Shown: positions 11,258-21,073 of the stretch, in pieces
How positions within the stretch are numbered: the stretch's first letter is position 1
How the letters are laid out: each line of letters begins with the position of its first letter
Notes under the pieces: generated by a model
Databases searched by the model: none
Seen by the model: the letters and a program-made list of their open reading frames with translations, nothing else
Told to the model about the DNA's origin: nothing
NCBI GenBank assembly: GCA_010093515.1
Contig: MU001670.1
Span: forward strand, 266,158 to 330,157
Length of the DNA stretch: 64,000 nt
Direction of reading: 5' to 3'
Source: Lineolata rhizophorae
Taxonomy: Eukaryota > Ascomycota > Dothideomycetes > Lineolatales > Lineolataceae
Made by a program: the position numbers and the translations under genes

Positions 11258-12097
11258 ATGCCTCTTATAACCATCCACGTCCTCGCCCTCAACCACTCTA
11301 CCAACATCTCCACTTTCCTCGCCACCATTCGAAACCGCACAACTCTAACCCCTCTCGTCACATCTCGGGTCGTACGCTGGATCATCCTTCCCCGTACATC
11401 CCGTACTCCTTCATCTACTGCCGCTCTACTGGCCTCCAACACTCACTGGGACATCCTGCTCATTCTGCCAACTGCCGAGGCCTCGCTCCCCCAACCCCTT
11501 TCCGACCTCATCTCGCGCAAATGGTCCGTCACAGCCAGCATCCCCTCCCGCTTGCTCAAGGACTTCGCCTCCAAGAATGAGAAACTACTGCACCCGACGC
11601 CTGGGTCTATTCCGTCTGCGCCGTCTCTGAACAGCTCTCCTGCCCAAAGTGGCGACACCGGCTCCTCGCAGTCGCTCGAGCTCTCTCCCGAGCTCCTGGC
11701 GTGGGCACATTCCTTTGCGCAAGGCACCGGCAGCAGAGCGGTCTCGATGCTCAACCTACTCGCGTTCGAGCCCGGGAAGAAGGAGTCGTATCTCCAGTAC
11801 GGCAAGGCGTTTGCCGAGAAGGTGGGCAAGAAGAAGGGCGGCGTGGCGAAACTAGTAGGAAGTGTTGTTGGAGAGGGTGGAGTTGGGAAGAAAGATCAGG
11901 GAGAGGGAAAGGAATGGGATGAGTTTGCGTTGGCGCACTACCCTAGCATCGAGCACTTCGTCGACATGTTGAGGAGTGGCGATTATCAGGAGGCTAATCG
12001 GAAGTACCGGATTCCGGCATTGAGGGACACGTTCATCCTCTGTACAACGGAAGTGGGCTTGGAAGAGGAATCAAAGGGCATGGGGGCGAAATTGTAG
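11258..12097 (+). CDS. DUF1330-like (dimeric alpha-beta barrel) protein
   Basis: Intronless 279-aa frame. The C-terminal half contains LNLLAFEPGKKESYLQYGKAF, followed after a Gly/Lys-rich loop by FALAHYPSIEHFVDMLRSGDY and a basic segment ending RDTFILCTTEV. This is the pattern of fungal DUF1330/EthD-like ferredoxin-fold proteins. The N-terminal ~140 residues are Ser/Thr/Pro-rich and resemble a short alpha/beta unit also seen in fungal relatives. No signal peptide or transmembrane helix is convincing. Enzymatic role unknown. The family includes small oxygenase-like and cyclase-like proteins, so a role in metabolite detoxification is only a guess. The ATG is well placed after a pyrimidine-rich leader. 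Confidence 0.75.
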   Translation: MPLITIHVLALNHSTNISTFLATIRNRTTLTPLVTSRVVRWIILPRTSRTPSSTAALLASNTHWDILLILPTAEASLPQPLSDLISRKWSVTASIPSRLLKDFASKNEKLLHPTPGSIPSAPSLNSSPAQSGDTGSSQSLELSPELLAWAHSFAQGTGSRAVSMLNLLAFEPGKKESYLQYGKAFAEKVGKKKGGVAKLVGSVVGEGGVGKKDQGEGKEWDEFALAHYPSIEHFVDMLRSGDYQEANRKYRIPALRDTFILCTTEVGLEEESKGMGAKL

Positions 12098-12938
12098 TAT
12101 CCAGGGAAACAAAACATGCGGCGATTGGACATACGTGGGTACGATTTCAAATTAAACCTCTGAATTCGCTGAAGATTTTACTTCAGCTACGTTAAAGTTT
12201 GGACTATTGCCAGTTGTGCATAGTCACGGCAATAGAATTACGCCTGTTTGATAGGAATTACGTCTGTGTGATTCCCGTCTATGTGGTATTGGAGAGCTCT
12301 TACAAAGCATTTTTATACGTGTACTTGCCGATACCTGCCATGACCGCTGACGCTCCCCCCTAGCTTCCCGTGTGTCTGGACTCTTGGTGCAATTGAAGCT
12401 AGTGTTGAGCACGTGAAGTAAAGGTTTAATGTTCGCACGAGTAGGATCTCTTCCTTTACCATTATCAAAGTAACACAGCTGTTGTGTCATGCACGGATCC
12501 GGATAGCGCCGGCCGATAACGGAATTACATATGTCCAAGGGCCAATCCGTGATCAATTCAATAACCCTCAACCAATTGACCCCTGGCCGACCTATCTACA
12601 AACGGCATCAATAGGAATCCTACGATTCGCCGAAATGAGTGGCAAACTTTGGAACGAATTCGATAGCACGTAACTTGCCCCGCTCTAGCTCCCACAACGA
12701 TAAGCTACCCCGCACTCACGCCATACATTTAAGGAGCTTCCGCTCGCACATTAGCTCTAGCAATTTTTTTTTTCCTCAGCCAGTTGCCGTCGCCGTTCAT
12801 TGCAACAAGCACTTCCGTCGAGCTTCAATTACCACCAAGTACTCTATCTCCTTGCCGCAACAGTCAAGCATTCCACTAACACCAAGACACAGATCAAGCA
12901 CCGCTTTCGGTAGTCCTCCCCAGACAAAACCGGGAGCA
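12098..12938 (+). promoter_or_regulatory. 3' region of DUF1330-like gene and THI4 promoter
   Basis: 841 bp without a credible gene. The distal part belongs to the upstream gene's 3' end. The last ~250 bp are C/A- and CT-rich, typical of a strongly expressed fungal leader, and run into the riboswitch-bearing 5' UTR. Confidence 0.5.
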
Positions 12939-12992
12939 ATGTCTTTTAGCCAGGTTGAATCCCGCAATGATCAAGGTATCTACATCAGGTAA
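12939..12992 (+). other. Upstream ORF in THI4 leader (17 aa)
   Basis: The ATG at 12939 opens a 17-codon frame (MSFSQVESRNDQGIYIR) whose TAA overlaps the putative splice donor GTAAAC at 12989. Splicing to either CAG at 13203 or 13206 also creates a stop within one or two codons, so the uORF ends before the THI4 start in every isoform. It may tune translation or scanning. Its use is inferred, not shown. Confidence 0.45.
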
Positions 12993-13206
12993 ACTAGATG
13001 CATGGGCCGGTGTTCGGTCTCTAGCTGTCATGTCTGGGCATCCAACCCACTCGCGAAGTTACGAGCGGGAGATGCCCGAACATGTCCGTTGAGACCGTTC
13101 TGAAATTATACGGCTTGAACTTGATCTGGGTAATACCAGCGAAAGGATCATGCTTCTGTTTCCGCGTAATCCCCCCTTCCATTTTGACACCGCCTAACCC
13201 CAGCAG
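12989..13206 (+). other. 5'-UTR intron of THI4 containing the riboswitch
   Basis: Donor CAG|GTAAAC at 12989, branch-like CGCCTAACC at about 13191-13199, and tandem acceptors CAGCAG ending at 13203 or 13206, just upstream of the ATG at 13229. The intron encloses the whole TPP aptamer. This is the architecture known for Neurospora crassa thiamine genes, where ligand binding shifts splicing toward retention. Confidence 0.7.
12998..13155 (+). ncRNA. TPP riboswitch aptamer (THI-box), extended P3
   Basis: The conserved 3' half is unmistakable: TTGATCTGGGTAATACCAGC (13121-13140) followed by GAAAGGATC. The 5' half shows TTGAGACCG near 13089-13097, whose GAGACCG pairs with CGGTCTC (13014-13020) to form P2. 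P1 pairs GCATG (13000-13004) with CATGC (13149-13153). P3 is extended, with GGGCATC/GATGCCC and ACTCGC/GCGGGA-type helices and CATGT/ACATG, as usual in fungal THI4 and NMT1 aptamers. It binds thiamine pyrophosphate and regulates the adjacent thi4 gene. It contains two small uORFs (ATG at 12998 and 13030) that are translated only if the intron is retained. Confidence 0.95.
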
Positions 13207-13210
13207 ATAA

Positions 13211-14215
<1,005 letters not shown>

Positions 14216-14467
14216 ACAGGCTGATGGATCTTGTGCTCGGCATGGAAGTGCTGAATCGCTGTCGCTATCCATTTGATCGCTTGCGAAATCGAACCCATCA
14301 TCACTCTTTACATAGTCGGATGGTTTAGTGACACTCGAATAAAACGTGTCTTGCGAATTGAACGACTCGCTCCTCGGTGTCTCCGTGATACTTCATATAA
14401 CACCTGTAGTCTTCGTGGTCTTCGTGAAAATGGCAGTCTCAACACGCTCCCATATGTGCAACACGCC

Positions 14468-15073
14468 TCACAGCTTCTCCTTCAATCGCACAAACATACC
14501 ATCGCTCTCCGCCAAGACGGTCCCATCCTTGTCCCTAACCTGGGTCTCAATCTTGCACTTCCTCTCCCCTCTATCCACCAACCTCGCCTCCAGCAAGACC
14601 ACTTGAGGCGTCCGCACCGGCCTCTTGTACTTGACGTTCAAATACGCCGTGACAAACGACCCCGCGGTCCACCACCGCTCGGCCGCACTCACGACGCCTT
14701 CTTTCAGCCTCTTCTTCTCCTGCTCCTGATTAATCCCCACCACCGCCCCCGTGACCTCGTCCAGCAGCGTCGCGACCGCGCCGCCATGACACATGTGCGG
14801 GAACCCGTTCAGGCCGCTCCCCAGCGCCGCGAGCGCAACCAGGACCGCCTCGTCGCTCGTGTCGGCGGGCCGGCGCCGCTGCCGGATGCCGAGGAGCGCG
14901 GCGATGGTCTTGGACGTGCGGAGCGTGGTGCCGAAGAGGGCGTCTTCGGTGGTGGCGGGTTTGTACTCGCGGGAGGGGAAGGGCTCGGGGTAGGTGGAGG
15001 GCGAGGAGAGGACGGCGGCGCACCAGGGGATGGCGCGGAAGTATTCTTCGTCGGGGCAAGTGGGTGGAGGCAT
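14468..15073 (-). CDS. Hotdog-fold (4HBT/PaaI-like) thioesterase family protein
   Basis: Intronless, 201 aa. The hotdog signature is clear: HMCHGGAVATLLDEVTG (about residues 92-108) gives the HGG...DE active-site helix seen in PaaI/THEM4-type acyl-CoA thioesterases. It is followed by the beta-strand pattern AYLNVKYKRPVRTPQVVLLEA and a final strand ending in DGMFVRL. The first 60 residues, with FRAIPWC and an EDALFGTTL segment, match fungal THEM4-like proteins. It probably hydrolyses acyl-CoA; the substrate is unknown. It is convergent with thi4, with 252 bp between stop codons. No peroxisomal or mitochondrial signal is obvious. The ATG at 15073 precedes MPPPTCPDEEYF, the typical start in relatives. 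Confidence 0.88.
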   Translation of the reverse strand: MPPPTCPDEEYFRAIPWCAAVLSSPSTYPEPFPSREYKPATTEDALFGTTLRTSKTIAALLGIRQRRRPADTSDEAVLVALAALGSGLNGFPHMCHGGAVATLLDEVTGAVVGINQEQEKKRLKEGVVSAAERWWTAGSFVTAYLNVKYKRPVRTPQVVLLEARLVDRGERKCKIETQVRDKDGTVLAESDGMFVRLKEKL

Positions 15074-15938
15074 GTTGGCGGGGTGGAGATTGCCGGAGTG
15101 ATGTTGGAATGGAGTGATGGGCTAACGGTGCATTGCAAATTCGATGTCTAGTAAGGCAGCGGAGATAGAAGTTCCTTTCAATCGATGGGATGGCTATGTC
15201 AGATAGTTGACGAAGATAGTGGGGCCTGCTCTGGGGGCCGAGTTTGAAGTGATAGGGACTTCGGTTGTAGTCCAACCTCGGCACGCACAGCCAAGTCGTC
15301 GCAGAATCGTGGCTGGATCGTGGCTGTAGCTTGCCTTATCGCTGATCACACAACTGCATTGTCCAACCGTCTACTGCTTCTCCTCGACTGCTCTTCATGC
15401 GGCTTAAAACGGATTGCGAGGAGCAATGACGCTTGCAACGACTGATTGAGCCTTCAAACAAGATGCCGTTGAATTGTCTGTCTGGGATTGAAGTCCCAGA
15501 CTCAGCTCAATTCAACTCCGCGAGTAGAGGCTTGACAACGTAAATCAAGGTTGTGCTGACATGTTGCTTAGGTGCACGCGAATCCAACGTCCGATGGTTG
15601 AGGCCTGCCATGGTTGGATGTGCGGCCAGGGAGCTTCTCGGAGCTGGTTCCACGGATGGATTCACAGGGCTGAGGGGGATCGTCGGCGGGGTCGCCCGCC
15701 TGATGTCATGAGGCACCGGCGCAACTGTCTGCAGCTTGCCGTAGCTACCCATCGCAATCCGTGCTCCTTCTGGAATCTGCTTTGCTGGCGGACCAAACAA
15801 CCCCTCGTAATCCTCTTCCACTTCGTCCCCGCTCGAAAACTTCCACCGTCCATCCCGCACCAACTCTGCAGCACTCACCACCCTCATCAGCCCAGAACCT
15901 GAATCGCCCGTGCTCAGCAAGCAACGACACCACTAAAC
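15074..15938. promoter_or_regulatory. Divergent promoter region thioesterase / SRPBCC gene
   Basis: 865 bp between head-to-head starts. A 137-codon open frame lies on the minus strand at 15507-15920, but it lacks an ATG at its head and resembles nothing, so I treat the interval as non-coding. Confidence 0.45.
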
Positions 15939-16861
15939 ATGGCCTCCGACATCCCCACCACTACCTCGGTGGCTGAATCCGCCGTCATCGACGCCCCCTT
16001 GAGCGACGTCTGGCACCTTATCAAGCTGCCCGAGTTCGCGTCCTTCTGGACCGCCCTGTCAGAGGGCGAGTGGGTGAAGGGCGCCTCGCCCGAGACCGAC
16101 ATCGTCAAGTGGACTTTCAAGGACGGCACCGTGCAGCAGATCAAGCAGGAGGAGCACTCGGTACGTAGCACTTCCTTATTCCCACTCGCTCCACTCGCTC
16201 CGTTCCGTGACTGGGCCCGCGGCGGTCCTCACTTAATACCTAGTTATCTAGCTACCGGGGTCGCGGTGACGGGGCCTCAGTTTCCCCATCGTCCAGCCCA
16301 TGGGAATCATCTCACCGGAATTTGAGACCTCCTTGCTTCCCCTCTTCCCCTCCATGTTTTGCATCATATGATACATATTGCTGTGGCGATCCAAATTTCA
16401 GCTTCGAGACACATTCGCTAACGAGCTTCCTCTCAATCCTCGTCCTTAGTCTCTCGAGCACTTCATCACCTATAGCGTCATTTCGTCCGACCCGGCCCTT
16501 AGCTACACCTCTGTCGTCAGCCGCATCCGCTGCTTACCCGTTACGTCTGGAGTCCACGAGGGCGCCACGTTCGTCCAGTGGTCGAGCAACTTCTCGAGCG
16601 ACGCCGACGCTGGTGAGTCCGCACCTTCCACATTTTGCTACGTTTCGTACGCCCTATAATTTGTCTCGTATGGCGGAGGACAATGTCACGACCCGGATGG
16701 ATGGAAGGGAGCAATCCGGATTTGCCTGCCCCGTTTTCCCGTTATTATTGAGTTGGTGAGCTTGGCTGATGGTATTTGGGAATGCAGGCGTCATCCAAGA
16801 TGCGAAGTTCAAGCGTCGCGAGGCGCTCGCCGATCTGAAGAAGACGGTCGAGAAGCATTAA
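15939..16861 (+). CDS. SRPBCC (Bet v 1 / polyketide-cyclase-like) protein
   Basis: Three exons: 15939..16160, 16450..16612 and 16788..16861, giving 152 aa. Donors are GTACGT and GTGAGT, acceptors CTTAG and GCAG, and all joins keep frame. The N-terminus AESAVIDAPLSDVWHLIK is the first strand and helix of an SRPBCC ligand-binding fold. The middle holds FVQWSSNFSSDADA and the C-terminus is a long amphipathic helix (KFKRREALADLKKTVEKH), the hallmark of the fold's lid/helix. Such stand-alone proteins bind hydrophobic ligands; the substrate is unknown. The first intron (289 nt) is unusually long for this window, whereas the second is 175 nt. No signal peptide is present. Confidence 0.82.
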
Positions 16862-18853
16862 ATCTTTGCTATTGCTGCTTGATCGATTACAGAAGGGCAG
16901 GTTGGTAATGCACTTTCTCTCAAAAAACAGAAAATATCACGAGGCAAGGAGACTGAAAATCACCGAATTCTCTTTGCCCAGCTCTTATCTCGGAGCATAA
17001 TGCGTGTAGCATAAGCTTTTCAGCAAGTGTGGCCGAACGGAGGTTTTTTTGAGTCACCAATCCAAAATCAATTTGTGAAATCTTTTTGGCTTGCCCTTAT
17101 CGCCGGGCGTGATTTGGTGACGATGCTGCCAATCTGTGCCGTAACCAGGGGTGATATAAATTGCGTTCCCGAACGGCGGGGAGAGCAATGGACCACGCGA
17201 ACTCCATACTAACCGCAACAATAGTCAAGTTAACGGTGAGCTATAATTTTTGGCCGCGTTCCCCCCTCATCGTAATAAGCCGAGGCAAAATATGCCCTGC
17301 AGAAATATCTACGCGGGTAAGTGGGACTAAGGGGGTTGTCTCCCATCTCTAGCGACCCTGCTTCGATTTCCTGCCTATTCCGCGATCCCGTTCTTTGGTG
17401 TTGAGAGGGGAGCCCGTGGGTTTTGCCCATCGGTTTCATCTTCACCAACGGGTCATTTTCTCATTCGCTGCCGGACGGCGCAGTCGTAAGCACCGGGAAA
17501 TGTTCCCGTCACCTCTTATCGATAGGCATTGCGAGTTCCCGCCAATCAAGCCCTGGTCGAGCCCAGGGTCAAGCTTTTTCGGCACCGTCACCCCTGCCGT
17601 TATTTCTCAGGCCCCTAAACAAGTGATCGTCCTCGCAGCGTCTCAGACCGTGCTCAGAGATTGCCCTGCATGGCTCGAATTCTCATCTCCCGCGCTGGAA
17701 AATATCCCCGGCCTACCCGGCAAACCCGCAATGGCGGTCGCCGGGAAGGTGTGGGAACCCATGTCCATCCCGTGTGCTCAGGAGAGACTACGGACAACCC
17801 CTTGCTGTATTCCTCTTTATTGCAAGGCCTCGCCGAGGCTAGCCGGTAATCAAAAGATAAATTTGGCCCGATCCCAGCCGATGCCGGCCTAGAATCCGGT
17901 TAACACGGACCAACAGAAGATCATGGATGAAAAAGCCCGCCCGTGTCTGCTCCACTCCTGCGTTCCCCGGAGCCCATTGCTTGGCCGCGTGTTCCTGGAC
18001 CACAAGGCCGCTCCAACGCCCGTGAGCCCGAGGGAACTTAAGCTAGTAGCCCCAGGGAAGTCAACTTCTTGTAGCCGCATCTCAAACCACTCAGGAGACC
18101 CATACCCTCCACATTGGTTCTGTCCCGCCAAGCACAACACAGATCGATATCGGGAGACAATTTTCTGTTCGTATTTACATGAAGTCTAGGGCCTGGTCCC
18201 TCTATTCTATGTTTCCAGAAGCAGTTACCTTCACCTACCACTCACTCACTCGCTTGAAGATCAGCGTTCAGTATAATAGCAGCAGAAAACAGCGGAGACC
18301 TACCCCACCACTATGACAAGTCCTTCCAACCACAAAGCAAGAAATCAAGAAAAAAAAACAAAGAGGAAAAGGGATCCCCGGCTCCGCTCACTAATAAACA
18401 TATCCATCCCCGCGGCTCTTTTCAAATGGGAGCCGCACCGAACCTGCGCGTTGCTAGCCAGGGACACGCGGGTAATTGTCCTCCAACCCCGGCCACGCCG
18501 AATATATCGTGCAGCCTGCCCTGCATCGTTCCGGTGGGGAAGAAGAGGGGGGAAGAGCAGCAGCTAGCCTTTTCCCCAGCAACGCGGGGAGAGCGCTGGT
18601 CTCGAAGGGTGCGGGTGAGTAAGTGCGTGCGCCGATATTAAATCATGACACTCTTGCTTGCGGAACCCGTGCCAGCGAGCGTCGTCGGCGCTGTATAAAG
18701 GCAGCATGAGCAAGCTGGTCCTTCCTCTAGGCTCTGGGCAACCGTCGTTCGGTGACTCCCTAGTTCAAAAGACTCTAGGGACTTTCAAATCCAATTCTTT
18801 CGCTGCCCTTTGTTAGAGGAGAGTTCCATCGTCACATCTTCCTCGCCGCGACC
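16862..18853. other. Long intergenic region upstream of secreted repeat protein
   Basis: About 2 kb. Open frames here (for example 17395-17892) have no domain, no intron logic and poor codon structure. The region ends in a TATA-containing promoter. No repeat or mobile element is recognised. Confidence 0.45.
18694..18699 (+). promoter_or_regulatory. TATA box of the secreted repeat gene
   Basis: TATAAA in the context CTGTATAAAGGC lies 160 bp before the ATG, with a C/T-rich leader between. A clear TATA box usually marks a regulated, strongly induced fungal gene. Confidence 0.55.
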
Positions 18854-19565
18854 ATGAAGCTCCAGGATATGAAACTAGCGCTCTTCGCGCTCGCGGCCGC
18901 CGGGTATGCAGCTCTCTCCCCTTCCAGCCTAGAAACCAATCACCGGCTAACCTTTCCGCACCCTCAGCCCCGTCTGCCATGCCGTCCCTATCGCGAACGC
19001 TGAGCCCGAGCCCGCCATCGAGGAGCGCCAAATCATGTTCCCCAGCATGACGGTCCCCACCGACCTACCCACCTTCTCCTTTTCCTTCCCCGCCTTCCCG
19101 CCCCTCTCGATGCCCGCGCCGACGGACGCCAGCGGCTTCCCTATGTACCCGATGCCGACGGGGATGAGCGGTTTCCCGCTACCGACGGGAATGAGCGGAT
19201 ATCCCATGTTCCCTATGCCGACGGGTATGAGCGGCTACCCCATGTTCCCCATGCCAACCGGCATGAGCGGCTACCCCATGTTTCCGATACCGACAGGAAT
19301 GAGCGGCTACCCCATGTTCCCTATGCCAACCGGCATGTCCGGCATCCCCATGTTCCCCATGCCCACCGGCCTATCCGGCATCCCGGGGCCAGTGCCCGAG
19401 AGTCCCGAGGCCCCCGAGGTCCCGCCCATGCCGAGCATTGAGCTGCCGATGCCGACGAGCACGTTTGGCTTCGAGCCGGAGCCGGTGCCCGAGGGCCCCG
19501 AGGAGATCGAGCCGATTCCCGAGGGTGTGTTTCCGCCGGGGAAGGAGAGGAGGTTTGTGGCGTGA
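18854..19565 (+). CDS. Secreted Pro/Met/Gly repeat protein
   Basis: Exons 18854..18903 and 18968..19565 give 215 aa. The 64-nt intron (GTATGC...CGGCTAACC...CTCAG) interrupts the signal peptide (MKLQDMKLALFALAAAG, then PVCHA). After a short acidic propeptide-like stretch come about seven tandem 12-residue units of the type GMSGYPMFPMPT, followed by a Pro/Glu-rich tail ending in a basic EREE-free GKERRFVA. The mature part has no cysteine, so it is not a hydrophobin or CFEM protein. No dibasic Kex2 sites separate the units, which argues against a multi-copy peptide precursor. It is probably a cell-wall or surface structural protein or a small secreted effector-like protein. The family is unknown to me. 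Confidence 0.75.
19134..19386 (+). repeat. Coding tandem repeat, ~36-bp unit
   Basis: In-frame 36-bp units encode GMSGYPMFPMPT. One unit is shortened (SGFPLPT) and later ones vary at Y/I and M/I. Synonymous differences between units suggest the array is not brand new, but such arrays readily change in copy number. Confidence 0.8.
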
Positions 19566-21073
19566 AGGCGGAGGCAGCATTTGGTGGGATGTGGTGGGTG
19601 GTTGGAGCATAGGCTTTCTTCTGAAGTCTAGGCCACGATCTTGATTCGATGGGTGTTTGATAGTGGCAGGCTTTTTTGTTTCACTTCTTTACAAGTCTGC
19701 CATTGCCGGCGAGACTTTTTACACCCCTAGGTTTCGGGGACTCAGTGGGCGGAAACGGTATATAGTTCGACTAAGTAGCAATGCATCAATTGCTAGAAGT
19801 ACATATTCGAAGGAGATATTCGACGCCATAAGGGAAGAGAACAGTCTTATCCAAGTAAAGGCGAACGAGAAGGACGAACTTTGCAATTTCTGTTGAATCA
19901 GCCGAGTCAACACCAGAACCATACTTTGTCCCAATGAACTGAAAGAAAATGAGTCCCAAGATGTCATTGAAACTGAAACTTCCTTTGCATTTTTTTTAAA
20001 AAAAAAGAAAGAAAGAAAGAGAAACCAAGACTCAGAAGTTGGTGAGACATGCTCAGCACATCCTAGCCAAAACCTCCGCGCGGAGGTGGGATCCTACTTC
20101 CGCAACTGGGATATAACATTGGTAATGAAAGTTGATGCATTGGTACCCATCGCCGGGGAAGTGCATCTCGGTACAGCGGGTACATAGAATGTCGTACATG
20201 TCCGACCCGGTATTGCCTTTGGGCAAATAGGCAGGAACAGGTGGTCACCCCGGGAGTCGAGGGCTCGGATGGTCAAGCGAGCGCCGTCGGTGGTAGAGGC
20301 TCATGTCTTCACTAATGTCTTGGCTTATAGGTAGGCGAGTCCCCGGTGTCAAAGCGGTAGAGGTGTGCCCTGCGATGCGGCTACTTTACTTCCGGGGAAT
20401 AAAGAGTAGCCAATTGCGCGCAACGGCACATGGTTCGAAGACGACTATAGTCGGAACGTGCCAGTGTTTCCGAAGTTTGTGCGTACGACAATGGTGCAAG
20501 CGACGCGACAAAGAGAGCCGCCTAGCAGTGCGGAGTACTCTCCTCCTTGCTAGGAAGATCGGCTCGAGTGTTGACAACTTCATAGTGCGCCACGGCATCC
20601 TCGCGTGTGCCTGCATTAGGGTGGGACCCTGCGCAGGGTCGTGGATGGATGCCCGCTTTCCCGTTTATCCTATTTTCCGAGCCTGCGCAGAGAATCGGGA
20701 TACGTCGGGAGGCGCCGCGTGCAGCTGCAATCTCGCATTCGTATAAAGTTTTGCGTTGCCGATCGGTCGTCGGGCGTTGAGTTTACTGAGCGAAGAGCCT
20801 GCTATTTGGCTCTAAGGATGGAATCGCCAATTGCTTCGAGGCCTAGCAAGATGGCATCCATGCACAGAGCGAACTGCTGCGAGGCGGAGGCAAGCTTGCA
20901 TGACGGCGATTCCCAGAGCATCTTATGATAGTGAGGCAGGAACTCCGCCGCTTAGTCTCGAAAGCCACCAATCCTATTGCAGCGTCGCAGGAAGGTAATG
21001 ATCAATATCCAAGCCAGAGCAAGGCCCGGTTAAGTGATTTGAAAGCAAGCCTAAGTAAGCACTCGATGACGCA
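19566..21073. other. Intergenic region with T/A and GAAA tracts
   Basis: 1.5 kb without a supported gene. A T-run/A-run palindrome (about 19990-20006) is followed by GAAA repeats (to about 20021). Open frames on both strands lack domain content. Confidence 0.45.

Noticed and set aside
15507-15920. 137-codon minus-strand frame in the SRPBCC promoter
   Set aside because: No ATG at its head, no domain, overlaps a promoter-like region.
17395-17892. 165-codon plus-strand frame
   Set aside because: No recognisable domain, poor codon pattern and no supporting splice structure.
18854-19565. Multi-copy RiPP or pheromone-type precursor
   Set aside because: The repeat units are not separated by dibasic Kex2 sites, unlike ustiloxin-type or alpha-pheromone precursors.
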